This document shows, piece after piece, positions 1 through 8,123 of a stretch of 11,065 nucleotides of DNA. The notes beneath the pieces are model-generated. The model ran no database searches. It saw nothing but the letters and a program-made list of their open reading frames with translations, and was not told the origin of the DNA. The first letter of the stretch is position 1. Every line of letters starts with the position of its first letter. This DNA comes from JBGTLW01 sp964614575 (GTDB lineage: Bacteria; Planctomycetota; Phycisphaerae; Phycisphaerales; Phycisphaeraceae): assembly GCA_964614575.1 (NCBI GenBank), contig CAZTLX010000151.1, positions 1-11,065 on the forward strand, read 5' to 3'. The position numbers and the translations under genes were made by a program.

Positions 1-72
1 CCCCCGGAAGGGCCCCCGCCCCCGGAACTGTCTCTGCCCCCGGAAGTGTCTCCGCCCCCGCAAGTGTCTCCG
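1..72. repeat. 18-bp tandem repeat, four copies, inside the ceramidase-like gene
   Basis: Four adjacent 18-base units are visible at 1-18, 19-36, 37-54 and 55-72. The consensus on the plus strand is CCCCCGGAAGTGTCTCCG, with a few substitutions per unit, mostly in the leftmost copy. The period is a multiple of three, so on the coding (minus) strand the array encodes a hexapeptide, GAETLP/GAETVP/GAGALP, without disturbing the frame. The array touches the window edge, so its true copy number is unknown. Confidence 0.9.
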
Positions 73-286
73 TAGCATGTGTGTCCGAGGGTTGTTGTCC
101 CGCATTGTTCGCACCGACCGATGCGGGCTGCGGATCAGGCGGTTGGCGGCGGGCGTGCACGATCGCCCAGGCTGAGATGCCTGCCGCGACCCAGAACGCG
201 AGGTTCGTCCACGCGTTGAACGGCTCAGCCCAGAACCCGGGCCCCTGCCGCTCGCAGTACGCATCAATCGCGCGAAGCCAGTCCAT
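1..286 (-). CDS. ceramidase-like integral membrane protein, N-terminal part (runs off left edge)
   Basis: Reading the minus strand from an ATG at 286 gives 95 open codons with no stop before the window edge. The N-terminus has the signature I associate with the bacterial alkaline ceramidase/CREST-type membrane hydrolases: IDAYCERQGPGFWAEP (residues 7-22), then NAWTNLAF and a hydrophobic helix to about residue 44. In eukaryotic alkaline ceramidases the matching Cys-Glu and later Glu lie near the metal site; here C11, E12 and E21 are candidates. Family members usually have about 200-250 residues with several membrane helices, so more than half is missing. After the first helix comes a polar low-complexity loop that turns into a hexapeptide repeat (GAETLP and variants), which I would not expect in this family. 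GGAG lies only two bases before the ATG, so the ribosome site is poor or translation is leaderless. It diverges from the glycosidase gene. The family call is from motif memory; the gene itself is well supported. Confidence 0.75.
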   Translation of the reverse strand, partial: MDWLRAIDAYCERQGPGFWAEPFNAWTNLAFWVAAGISAWAIVHARRQPPDPQPASVGANNAGQQPSDTHATETLAGAETLPGAETVPGAGALPG

Positions 287-376
287 GGCTCCAATTTAGA
301 GCAACTTCCCTGATTTTTCTTCACGCCGGATTTGGATGAAACGATCGCCGGCGAGCGGGGCCGGGGCGGGTCGCCT

Positions 377-406
377 TGGACAACAAAGGCGAGTCAAGGG
401 TAAACT
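377..406 (+). promoter_or_regulatory. possible sigma-70 type promoter for the glycosidase gene
   Basis: TGGACA (377-382) matches the -35 consensus TTGACA at five of six positions. It is followed after 18 bases by TAAACT (401-406), a four-of-six match to TATAAT. The predicted transcript would start near 413 and leave a leader of about 50 bases before the ATG at 463. It sits in the divergent spacer between two genes. Only one sequence was inspected and planctomycete promoters are poorly defined, so this is tentative. Confidence 0.35.
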
Positions 407-462
407 GTTGCTCAGCGTCCTCGGAGCCTCTACCCGCCACCCGCATCTCACGGAGTTTTGCG

Positions 463-3400
463 ATGACACACCCGTCTTTTTCCTTCATTGCTCGCCGCCT
501 CGGCGTGGTTGCGCTGGTGACCCTGGGGGTGATGGCGATCTGTCCCGGCGGGCGGCCGGCCGCGGCGCAGGTGGTCGAGAAGGTCGCCGAGCCGTTCGAG
601 GGCACGGCGTGGGTGGCGCGTCAGTGGAACAAGGCGCCGGGCACGCCCGGGCTGGTGGCCGAGGTCCCCGCGCCGCTGCGGGACGCCTCGCAGCGGTCGA
701 TGCTGCAGGAGGTTGAGTTCGACGGGAAGGGCCATCAATTTTACAGCGCCGCCCCCGCGAACCCGCTGGTGATCCCCGGCGAGGCCAGGCGCATCGCCGT
801 CTGGGCGCGGTCGCAGAGCCGGGGCGGCGTCTACGGCTGGACGATGAAGTTCAGGGACGGCTGGGGGCGGACGAAGGTGGATGGCAAAGACCTGCAATGG
901 GAGCTGGGCAAGTCGGGGCTCGGCGAGGCGTGGTCGCGGTTGACCTTCGAGGTGCCCGACGACTGGGTGCGTCCGATCTCGATCTTCGAGGTGGGCACGA
1001 GCAACTGGACCTCGCGGGACAAGCCGGGCACCGCGCGGCTGTGGCTCGATCATCTCGAGGCGACCACGGATATCAGCGCGGTGGACCCCCAGAGCGGTGC
1101 CCTTCGGACATGGAAGCCCGGCCCGGCCGGCGAGGACGGCAAGCCCGCCGAGCAGCCGATCGCGCCGCTGTTGGCGGTGACGCTGGCGACGCCCGATCCG
1201 CACAACGTCTTCGCGGGCGAGCCGCCGGCGCTGCTGGTCGATGCCCAGTCCTGGAAGCCGGGGACGCTCGAGGGCGAGCTGGTGTGGCGTGTGCGCGATG
1301 CCGAGGGCCGGCCTGTTGAGGAGGGCCGCGAAGCGCTGGAGATCGTCGATGTCGCCTCGGTGCGGACGGCGCTGCCGCTGGAGAAGTTCGGCCTGTATCA
1401 CGTGGATGCCCAACTAAGCTGGGCGGACGGCACGCGGACCCAGGCGAGCATGCCCATCGCCTACGTGCCCGCGCCCGTGGAGCTGACCGATCAAGAGAAA
1501 GAAGACTCGCCTTACGGCCTCAACGTCCACGGCGGGCGCGACCGCATGATCCAGACCTTCCGCGACGCGGGCATCGTCTGGTTCCGTGATTACGCCTTTA
1601 ACTTCGACTGGATGGTCAAGGCCAAGGGCGCGGACAAGCGCTACAGCGGGTGGCCCTGGTATCCGCAGATCATGAAGGAATACGACGACGCCGGGGCGAT
1701 GCTGCTGTCCTGCCACGCCGCCGCGATCAAGCGCCCGCCCGCCGGCATCACCGCCGACGACGAGGCGATCGGCCCCGACCTGGAATGGACGCGCGAACTG
1801 ATCGACATGGTCATGGCGTTCCCGCAGATCCGCTACCACGAGCTGGACAACGAGTACGACCTGCCGTACCACGGCAACGACAAGTTTGAGGAACCCATCG
1901 GCTGGGCCAACTACGACGCGTACCACGCCAAGTTCGGCGAGGTGCTAAGGACCCTCGGCGACGGCCACTTCATCGCCGTCGAGAACGGCCGCGCCGGCAT
2001 CTGGCCCGACCGCATCCACTCCGGCATGGCCTCCGGCGGGCTCACGCCCATGCAGGTCATCAATTCCCACCACTACACCGGCGTCGAGGCGCCCGAGGTC
2101 AACGTCAAAAACAACAACACCGGGTTCTCCGACCGCGCGATCCCCCGCCTGTTCTTCGATCAGCTCCGAGACGCCAAACGCGAAGCCATCGCCGACGGCG
2201 TCGAGCGCCAGCACTGGCTCACCGAGTTCGGCTGGGACACCGAGGCCGGCAAGGTCGTCACGCCCCGGCAGCAGGCGGCCTACCTCCAACGCGCCTACAT
2301 GATGTTCCTCGCCGCCGGCACCGAAAAAGGCTTCTGGTACTTCGACAAGGACCTGGCCGAGCAGCCGACCACGTTCTTCGGCGGGTGCGGGCTCATGGAC
2401 TTCCGACTCAAGCCCAAGCTCTCCTACGCCGCGTTCGCCGGCATGACCCGACTGCTGCCCGCGCCGGAATTTGTGGGCATCATCAACACCGGCGAGAACA
2501 CCTGGGGCTATGTCTTCCGCAACCGCGGCGAGCTTGTCGCCGCGATGTGGACCCTCGACGATTCCACCGGCCCGCGGGTCACCTTCGACGGTGCCTCGCT
2601 CTTTGACGCGTTCGCCAACCCGATCGAGGGCGCCTCGGCCGACCTGGGCATGATGCCGATCTACGCCGTGGGCATCGACCCCGCCAGCGCGTGGTACCAG
2701 CAGACCGCGTACATGCTCCATTCGCCCTACCTCGAAGCGACTTGCTCCGGCGACGACGTGACCGTCGAGCTGCGCGTCGGCAATAACCGCGAACAGGCGA
2801 TCGCCGGCAAAGCAAGCCTGACGCTACCCTCGGGATGGACCGACGCATCGGGCGCGGTGGCGTTCGAGGTCCCGGCCGGGCAAACGCAGCTCGTGCCGCT
2901 CACCTTCCGCATCTCGCCCGACGCCGAGCCCGGCGAGCAGCGGGTGTGGATCGACCTCCGCGAAAGCGACGCGACCGTCAAGCAGGTCCCGCTGCGCGTG
3001 CGGGTCGAGCCGGCGCTGGCGATGACGGTGGCGTCGCTGCCGGCGGAGGCGGGGTCGAGCACGGTGAAGGTGTCGCTGAGCAACCGCTCGCGCTCTCGGG
3101 CGATCGCGGGCGAATTGGTCGTGGCGCTGCCCGGATCGTGGTCCGCGCCAAAGCCACGGGTCGAGGTGGCGCCGCTCGCGCCGGGCGAGAGCCGCGACAT
3201 AGAGCTGCCGATCGACTGGACCGGGACGTGGGAGCAAGGCGAGTCGGCGCAGGTGTCGTTTGAGGGCGGCCGCGTCGGCCGGGTCACTTCGCCGATCATC
3301 GCCGGGCAGATGCCGGTCCACCGCGCACCGACGATCGAGGTGGACGGGCAGCTCGACGATTGGTCGGAGAAGCACCGCGTGCCCGGTTGGCTGCTGGGCG

Positions 3401-3924
3401 TGCGTGGCGGGCACGCGGCCGACACCGACATCTACCTCGCCTGGGCCGAGGACGGGTTGTACGTCGCGCTGGAGGTCCGCGATTCGCAGGTCCGCGTGGA
3501 TTCGCCGGATCAGTTCTGGTGGAACATCGACGTGCTGGAGCTCTGGGTCGATGCCGCAAACACCAAGAAGAACGGCAGCTTTGAAAAAGGGCACCACCAG
3601 TTCTTCTTCGTGCCGCAGCCGAAGGAAAACCGGGTGTACGCCGGGCAATGGAAACGCGGCGAGGAGCTGGCCGAAACCCGGCAGGACATCCCCGGCGTGC
3701 CCACCGCGTCGCGGCGGACCGACACCGGCTACGTGATGGAGTTCAAGCTCCCCGCGTCGCTCCTGGAGAAGTTCGACCCGAAGCCCGACGCGAAGATCGG
3801 CTTCAACCTCAACCTCAACGCCACCGGCAAGCTTGGCGAGCGCGAGGTCTTCTGGCCAACCTCCAAGCAGGTCGCCGGCTCCTCCGTCGCCGCCAATTGG
3901 GGCACCATCCGCCTCATGCCGTGA
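463..3924 (+). CDS. secreted multidomain glycoside hydrolase-like protein (clan GH-A-like barrel, NEW3-like and CBM9-like domains)
   Basis: The ATG at 463 is preferred over an upstream in-frame ATG at 376 because GGAG (451-454) lies before it and a clear signal peptide follows: basic RR (11-12), hydrophobic stretch, and AAA before Q36 as likely cleavage site. The product has 1153 residues. Residues 40-205 look like a carbohydrate-binding beta-sandwich, and about 215-340 like an Ig-type domain. The TIM barrel starts at YGLNVHGG (351) and runs to about 700. ELDNEYD holds Glu464, the likely acid/base, and WLTEFGWD holds Glu588, the likely nucleophile, 124 residues apart as in clan GH-A retaining enzymes; SHHY (535-538) fits the usual strand-6 region. 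Residues 754-860 resemble the NEW3 domain, followed by a second sandwich to about 945. Residues 958-1152 resemble CBM9 (IEVDGQLDDW, then DIYLAWAEDGLYVALEV). It probably cuts a polysaccharide outside the cytoplasm; substrate and GH family cannot be read from the sequence. It is followed by a 190-base gap and then the sigma factor gene. Confidence 0.85.
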   Translation: MTHPSFSFIARRLGVVALVTLGVMAICPGGRPAAAQVVEKVAEPFEGTAWVARQWNKAPGTPGLVAEVPAPLRDASQRSMLQEVEFDGKGHQFYSAAPANPLVIPGEARRIAVWARSQSRGGVYGWTMKFRDGWGRTKVDGKDLQWELGKSGLGEAWSRLTFEVPDDWVRPISIFEVGTSNWTSRDKPGTARLWLDHLEATTDISAVDPQSGALRTWKPGPAGEDGKPAEQPIAPLLAVTLATPDPHNVFAGEPPALLVDAQSWKPGTLEGELVWRVRDAEGRPVEEGREALEIVDVASVRTALPLEKFGLYHVDAQLSWADGTRTQASMPIAYVPAPVELTDQEKEDSPYGLNVHGGRDRMIQTFRDAGIVWFRDYAFNFDWMVKAKGADKRYSGWPWYPQIMKEYDDAGAMLLSCHAAAIKRPPAGITADDEAIGPDLEWTRELIDMVMAFPQIRYHELDNEYDLPYHGNDKFEEPIGWANYDAYHAKFGEVLRTLGDGHFIAVENGRAGIWPDRIHSGMASGGLTPMQVINSHHYTGVEAPEVNVKNNNTGFSDRAIPRLFFDQLRDAKREAIADGVERQHWLTEFGWDTEAGKVVTPRQQAAYLQRAYMMFLAAGTEKGFWYFDKDLAEQPTTFFGGCGLMDFRLKPKLSYAAFAGMTRLLPAPEFVGIINTGENTWGYVFRNRGELVAAMWTLDDSTGPRVTFDGASLFDAFANPIEGASADLGMMPIYAVGIDPASAWYQQTAYMLHSPYLEATCSGDDVTVELRVGNNREQAIAGKASLTLPSGWTDASGAVAFEVPAGQTQLVPLTFRISPDAEPGEQRVWIDLRESDATVKQVPLRVRVEPALAMTVASLPAEAGSSTVKVSLSNRSRSRAIAGELVVALPGSWSAPKPRVEVAPLAPGESRDIELPIDWTGTWEQGESAQVSFEGGRVGRVTSPIIAGQMPVHRAPTIEVDGQLDDWSEKHRVPGWLLGVRGGHAADTDIYLAWAEDGLYVALEVRDSQVRVDSPDQFWWNIDVLELWVDAANTKKNGSFEKGHHQFFFVPQPKENRVYAGQWKRGEELAETRQDIPGVPTASRRTDTGYVMEFKLPASLLEKFDPKPDAKIGFNLNLNATGKLGEREVFWPTSKQVAGSSVAANWGTIRLMP

Positions 3925-3936
3925 GGCCAAACCCAC

Positions 3937-3963
3937 GCGGAGACCGGGGCTGGCGCCATCCGC
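3937..3963 (+). terminator. weak hairpin after the glycosidase gene
   Basis: GCGGA (3937-3941) pairs with TCCGC (3959-3963) across a 17-base GC-rich loop, 13 bases after the stop codon, and is followed by TTCT. The stem is short and there is no run of T, so this is at best a weak or factor-assisted terminator. Confidence 0.2.
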
Positions 3964-4016
3964 TTCTAGGCTCGGGGGGGGGTTCTTCGGTTGGACAATA
4001 TCGCCCGTCGCGGCCG

Positions 4017-4025
4017 TGCTATACC
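4017..4025 (+). promoter_or_regulatory. possible extended -10 promoter element before the sigma factor gene
   Basis: TGCTATACC (4017-4025) fits the extended -10 pattern TGnTATAAT at the TG and at four of the six -10 bases. A TTGGACAA sits at 3991-3998, but the spacing is too long for an ordinary -35. The candidate start codons lie about 90-140 bases downstream. The ECF autoregulation often seen in sigma/anti-sigma pairs would need a different, unrecognised promoter form. Confidence 0.25.
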
Positions 4026-4114
4026 ATGTAAGGGGCGGGACTTGGGCCGGATCGGATGTCGGCCGATGGGCGATGGGCCGTAACCCCCCGCCGCTGCGTG
4101 GGCAATGGTCGGGT

Positions 4115-4795
4115 ATGACGGCGTTGACTCGGCAACTGATGGATCAGATCTCCGTGACACAATCGATGGGCGCGGACGCCCCCGAAGCCTCGGTGCGGGC
4201 CGATCAGGCCGCCGGCGCGACCCCCGTGGACAAGAAGCGGTGGTTCGAGCAGGTGTATGCCGACCACCACCGGGTGGTGTTTGGCTTCCTGCGGGCGCGG
4301 GTGCTGGACCACGCCGACGCCGATGACCTGACGCAGGAGGTATTTCTGCGGTTTTACGCGGGGCTGGCGCGTTACGACCCGACGCGAAACCCCGACGCCC
4401 GGCCGTGGCTGCGGGGCATCAGCCGCAATGTGCTGCGCGAGCACATCCGCAAGCTCAAACGCCGCAAGGAAACCGGCTGGACCGAGCTGTGCCTGGAGCT
4501 GGACGAGCTGATCGGCCACGCGCTGGATGAGGACGATCGGCTGACGATGATCCCGCAGTGCATCAACCACCTGGGCGATTCGGCGCGGCACGCGATCCGC
4601 GCCCATTACATGCAGGGCAAGAAGCTCAAGGTCATCGCGCAGGAGATGGACCGCACGCTGGGCGCGGTGAAGGTGCTGATGGTGCGCAGCCGGCAGGCGC
4701 TGCGCAAGTGCCTGGAGGCGGAGATGGCCAAGGCGGAGGCGGCGCGCGGCGGGGGCCATGCCGACGCGGCCGGGGCGGAGGCGAGCGGGACATGA
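4115..4795 (+). CDS. ECF-type RNA polymerase sigma factor
   Basis: This directs RNA polymerase to a specific promoter set. With the ATG at 4115 the protein has 226 residues. Region 2 begins at WFEQVYADHHRVVFGFL (43 onward); the core-binding helix carries DDLTQEVFLRFY (70-81), and PWLRGISRNVLREHIRK follows. Region 4 spans about 145-206, with the helix-turn-helix around KVIAQEMDRTLGAVKVLMVRSR. The combination of a region-2 core, a short charged linker and a region 4 ending in QALRKCLE resembles the planctomycete/verrucomicrobial sigma family first described in Rhodopirellula. The C-terminus trails into an Ala/Gly-rich tail. In-frame ATGs at 4139 and 4166 are alternative starts; none has a good Shine-Dalgarno sequence, so the start is uncertain, but region 2 is intact in all cases. 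The stop codon overlaps the next start (ATGA), so translation is coupled to the probable anti-sigma partner. Confidence 0.9.
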   Translation: MTALTRQLMDQISVTQSMGADAPEASVRADQAAGATPVDKKRWFEQVYADHHRVVFGFLRARVLDHADADDLTQEVFLRFYAGLARYDPTRNPDARPWLRGISRNVLREHIRKLKRRKETGWTELCLELDELIGHALDEDDRLTMIPQCINHLGDSARHAIRAHYMQGKKLKVIAQEMDRTLGAVKVLMVRSRQALRKCLEAEMAKAEAARGGGHADAAGAEASGT

Positions 4796-7700
4796 GCGCA
4801 TACACCGATGAACAACTGATCGACCTGATCCGCGAACGCTCGCCGCAGGAGCTGAGCGAGGGGGAGATCGCGGACCTGCGGCGGGTGATGCGTCGCAGCC
4901 CGGAGGTGCGCGAGGCGTTGGCGGCGGAGGTCGGCGTGGAGCAGGCGGTGGCAATGCACTACGCGCCCGAGGCGGGGGCGAGCGACGCGTTTGTCTCGCA
5001 GTTGGATCAGATTTTGGCCGAGCGTCGGCGGGGCTGGCTTTGGCGGGTGTATGGCGCGGCGGTCGTGGCGGTGTTTGTGATCGGCGCGTTTGCGACCTCG
5101 CCTTACTGGCTGCCCAGCGACGATCCGTCGGCGACGAACACGCTGGCGCAGCAGCGCGAGCCTGAAGGCGGCGCGGGTGAGCCGTTGGCCACCCGGGTGC
5201 CGGAGCAGGCGGCGGCCAGCGCCGAGGTGGACGCCCGGGCCGGCGAAGCGGAAGCGGCGGCGGCTACGCCCGCGGCCGCGCCGATCGCGCTGGACTGGCG
5301 GCATTACGTGGACCCGGTGACCGTGCCGGGCCTGTGGGCCGACGACTTTGCCGCGGGGCTTGTGCCGATCGAGAAGGCGCGGTGGGAACCCAAGGAACAC
5401 CGCGGGGAGAACTGGGTCGAGTTGGACGGCTCGTATCGCCTCACCGCCCTGCCGACGCCGGGGCGGATCGTGCGGCTGGTGTTCGATGCGCGGCAGGCGC
5501 TGAGGATTGACGCGTGGTCCGGGCGCGACGGCGTGCGCCTGCGTTGGGATGGCAAGGAGCAGTGGACCCGGCAGCCGATCACGCGGGCGCAGACGAAGCA
5601 GACCGAGCCGGATAAACCGGCGGAGGAGGTGAAGCCCGAGCCACTGATACCGGTGTCGCGGGCGAACGTTTTGCCGCTGGACCTGGGCGTGAAGGGCGAG
5701 GCGTTGACGCTGAGCTCGGCGGATGCGCAGCACGCGCGGATCGCGCTGCCGGGCGAGTTGACGCAGGTGATCGTCGGCTACCGCGGGCGTGTGTATCTCG
5801 CGCAGCCGCGGCCGGCGGTGGTGCTGCCGGATGCAGCTGAAGAGGCGATCGCCGTCAATGGCCCGGACACCGTCGAGCGCGAAGGCGAAGGCGAAGCGGG
5901 CGAAAGCAAAGCCGAAGCCGCGGGCGAAGCGGCGGGCGGCGATGTTGAGCACGATGAGGAGCAGGCGCGACTGCAGGCGAGCCTGCGTGACTATGAGCTG
6001 TCGATCGCCGAAGCCAAGCGGGGCAACCTTGAGGAGGCGTTGCGTTTGCTGCGTCGGCCCGATGTCCGCGGCGCGAACCGTGACAGCTTCCTGCGCGAGT
6101 ACCAGACGCGCGCCACGCGGCAGCTCTGGTACAGCCTCGCCGCGGCCGGGCGGTGGGAACTGCTGCGCGAGGACGTGCTGCGTCGGCGGGCGTGGGCGAT
6201 CAGCGCCCAGGGCACGCTGCCGAACCATCAAAAAGACGAGCCGCTGATCGCGCTGGGCGAGTGGATGCTGCGGCGGGCGTTCAGCGCGACCGGCGACCAG
6301 TTGCCCGGCTTCGAGCCGACGTACTACCAGCACCCGCTGTCGGTGCGCGGCGACCGGGAAACCGAATCGACGCTCGCGGAGTTCGAGGCCGCGGTCTCCG
6401 CGCAACAACCGGCGCAGGCGGCGCGGTTGCTCGTGGCCTCGCCGCTGACCGACACGCTCGTCGCGGTGGGCACCGACCCGGACCTGCTGCGGTCGAGCCA
6501 CCTGCTGGTGCGGCAGACGCTGCGCGAGTCGCCGGAGCTGCGCTCGATCATCGCGGCGGAACACGAAGCGGTCGGCCGCGTACGCGTCGGCCGGGCCATC
6601 GCCCAGGACAACACCGCGGCGCTCGAATCGCTGGCGTTGCAGTTTTACGGCTCGGAGCCGGGCATCCGCGCGGCGCGTTACCTGGCCGACCGCGAACTGA
6701 GCCTGGGCAAGTTCCTCGCCGCCGCCGAACGCTATCAATCGCTGATCGATCTGCCCCGCACGCCCGAGGCCGAGCTGCTCAACGCCAAGTTCCGCCTCGC
6801 CTGGGCGATGATGGGTGAGGTGCGCGGCGAGGCGGTGAAATCCGACGTGCAGCTCGGCGATCACCGCTACCGCAGCAAAGACTTCGAGGCGATGATCAGC
6901 GAGCTGGCCGCGTCTCACGGCGTGAGCACCGCCGGACCCGAGACGAAAACCGCGGGCAAACCCATCGCCCCCGGCAAGCTGAGCGTGGTGCATCGCGCGA
7001 CGCTGCCACAGACGGTGGACTTCGGCCGCGAGGCGGGCGTGCAGCTCTACGCCGGTCCGCGATGGGCCGCGGTGGCCCGCCACGACGGCGCGTTGCTCAT
7101 GAACCTGGCCGACGGCTCGACCCCCACGCTCGCCGCCTCTTCCGACAAACGCGAGAAGGACGCCCAGATCGCCCCCGCGCTGCGGCCGTTGATCCTCGAC
7201 GACGGCATCATCCTCGGTTGGCAGCGCCGCGACCAGGTGCAATTGCGGCGGTTCGACATCAACGGCCAGACACGCTGGACCAGCACACCCGATCGGCCGA
7301 TCGTCGCCGATCCGCTGCGCCTCGGCCGCTGGGTCTATGCGCTGGTCAGCGCGAACGAGCTGGTCGGCCGCACCGATATCCACCTCGCCCGCTTCGACCT
7401 GGACAGCGGCGAGCTGGTGCAATCGCGCCGCCTGCTCTCGGTCGATCCGAGCTTCCGGCCCTGGCGGATGGGCGACGGCATCGCCACCCCCCGCGGGCCG
7501 GTGTGGGCCTTCGGCTCAAACCTCATCGCGACCGACGCCACCGGCGAAGCACGCTGGGTCCGTCGGCTGGCGTACACGCCGCGGGACGTGGACAAATCGC
7601 TCTGGCCGGACCACGCCAAGCCCAGCCTCGCCACGGACGGTGAACGGCTCATCGTCGTCGCGCCCGGTTTGCCGACGGTGGAAGCGGTGGACCTGGCCAG

Positions 7701-8094
7701 CGGCCGGCGGCTGTGGACCCGATCGCTGCCCGAGGCCCGCGCGGTCCTGGGCATCGCCGCGGACGTCGTCGTCGTGCGCGAAGCCCACGCGATCACCCGC
7801 CTGAAGCGGGACGACGGCTCGTTGATCGGCTCGACCCCGCTCGCGCCCAATGAAACGAACGCCGTCGTGTGGCTCAACGACGACGCCATGCTGCTCGCGA
7901 CCTCGCACGCCGAAGAAGACGCCTCGCCGCGGCTGTCCTGGCTCACGCCTCAAACCGGCGAATCGACAAAGACCGCCGAACTGCCCGCCGACCTCGCCTA
8001 CCTCGCCCTCGAATCGATCGGCGACCGCCTGCTCGCGCTCACCCTCGACGAACAACGCCGCCCCCACATACTGCTCCTCAAAAGCGATCGTTAA
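4792..8094 (+). CDS. single-pass membrane protein, probable anti-sigma/sensor with TPR-like and PQQ-like propeller regions
   Basis: The ATG at 4792 overlaps the sigma factor stop, giving 1100 residues. Residues 1-80 are a soluble, charged, mostly helical segment (YTDEQLIDLIRE, then LRRVMRRSPEVREALA), the place and size of a cytoplasmic anti-sigma domain; no HxxxCxxC zinc motif is present. One membrane helix spans about 82-103 (WLWRVYGAAVVAVFVIGAFA), followed by an acidic Ala/Pro-rich linker. Residues 170-350 look like a beta-sandwich (LDWRHYVDPV, RIVRLVFDARQALRIDAW). A Glu/Ala/Gly-rich stretch (361-385) leads into helical repeats, including a TPR-like segment at about 614-680 (AARYLADRELSLGKFLAAAERY). 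From about 735 to the end, PQQ-like beta-propeller repeats appear, such as FDINGQTRWTS and VDLASGRRLWTRSLP. No cysteine occurs anywhere in the protein. It probably binds the sigma factor inside and senses something outside; the ligand is unknown and the anti-sigma role is inferred from context. Confidence 0.8.
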   Translation: MSAYTDEQLIDLIRERSPQELSEGEIADLRRVMRRSPEVREALAAEVGVEQAVAMHYAPEAGASDAFVSQLDQILAERRRGWLWRVYGAAVVAVFVIGAFATSPYWLPSDDPSATNTLAQQREPEGGAGEPLATRVPEQAAASAEVDARAGEAEAAAATPAAAPIALDWRHYVDPVTVPGLWADDFAAGLVPIEKARWEPKEHRGENWVELDGSYRLTALPTPGRIVRLVFDARQALRIDAWSGRDGVRLRWDGKEQWTRQPITRAQTKQTEPDKPAEEVKPEPLIPVSRANVLPLDLGVKGEALTLSSADAQHARIALPGELTQVIVGYRGRVYLAQPRPAVVLPDAAEEAIAVNGPDTVEREGEGEAGESKAEAAGEAAGGDVEHDEEQARLQASLRDYELSIAEAKRGNLEEALRLLRRPDVRGANRDSFLREYQTRATRQLWYSLAAAGRWELLREDVLRRRAWAISAQGTLPNHQKDEPLIALGEWMLRRAFSATGDQLPGFEPTYYQHPLSVRGDRETESTLAEFEAAVSAQQPAQAARLLVASPLTDTLVAVGTDPDLLRSSHLLVRQTLRESPELRSIIAAEHEAVGRVRVGRAIAQDNTAALESLALQFYGSEPGIRAARYLADRELSLGKFLAAAERYQSLIDLPRTPEAELLNAKFRLAWAMMGEVRGEAVKSDVQLGDHRYRSKDFEAMISELAASHGVSTAGPETKTAGKPIAPGKLSVVHRATLPQTVDFGREAGVQLYAGPRWAAVARHDGALLMNLADGSTPTLAASSDKREKDAQIAPALRPLILDDGIILGWQRRDQVQLRRFDINGQTRWTSTPDRPIVADPLRLGRWVYALVSANELVGRTDIHLARFDLDSGELVQSRRLLSVDPSFRPWRMGDGIATPRGPVWAFGSNLIATDATGEARWVRRLAYTPRDVDKSLWPDHAKPSLATDGERLIVVAPGLPTVEAVDLASGRRLWTRSLPEARAVLGIAADVVVVREAHAITRLKRDDGSLIGSTPLAPNETNAVVWLNDDAMLLATSHAEEDASPRLSWLTPQTGESTKTAELPADLAYLALESIGDRLLALTLDEQRRPHILLLKSDR

Positions 8095-8123
8095 AAACCA
8101 CCCCCCTCTCCCCCCAGCCCGCC

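Noticed and set aside
1..72. Tandem repeats at the left edge as a CRISPR array
   Set aside because: The units are contiguous with no spacers, 18 bases long, and in frame within a gene.
81..299. Plus-strand small open frame of 72 codons
   Set aside because: It is antisense to the ceramidase-like N-terminus, whose motif is far more convincing.
376..462. Upstream in-frame start for the glycosidase at 376
   Set aside because: The 29 added residues would hide the signal peptide, lack a ribosome site, and overlap the likely promoter; the ATG at 463 has GGAG and an immediate signal sequence.
3951..3958. TGGCGCCA palindrome as an operator
   Set aside because: An 8-base GC palindrome is expected by chance in DNA this GC-rich, and it lies inside the weak hairpin loop; nothing else supports a binding site.
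4606..7422. A very long open frame (938 codons) on the minus strand
   Set aside because: It lies wholly opposite the sigma/sensor genes, whose domains and overlap are clear. Its Arg/His/Leu-rich translation has no recognisable motif and is what high-GC codon bias produces on the opposite strand.
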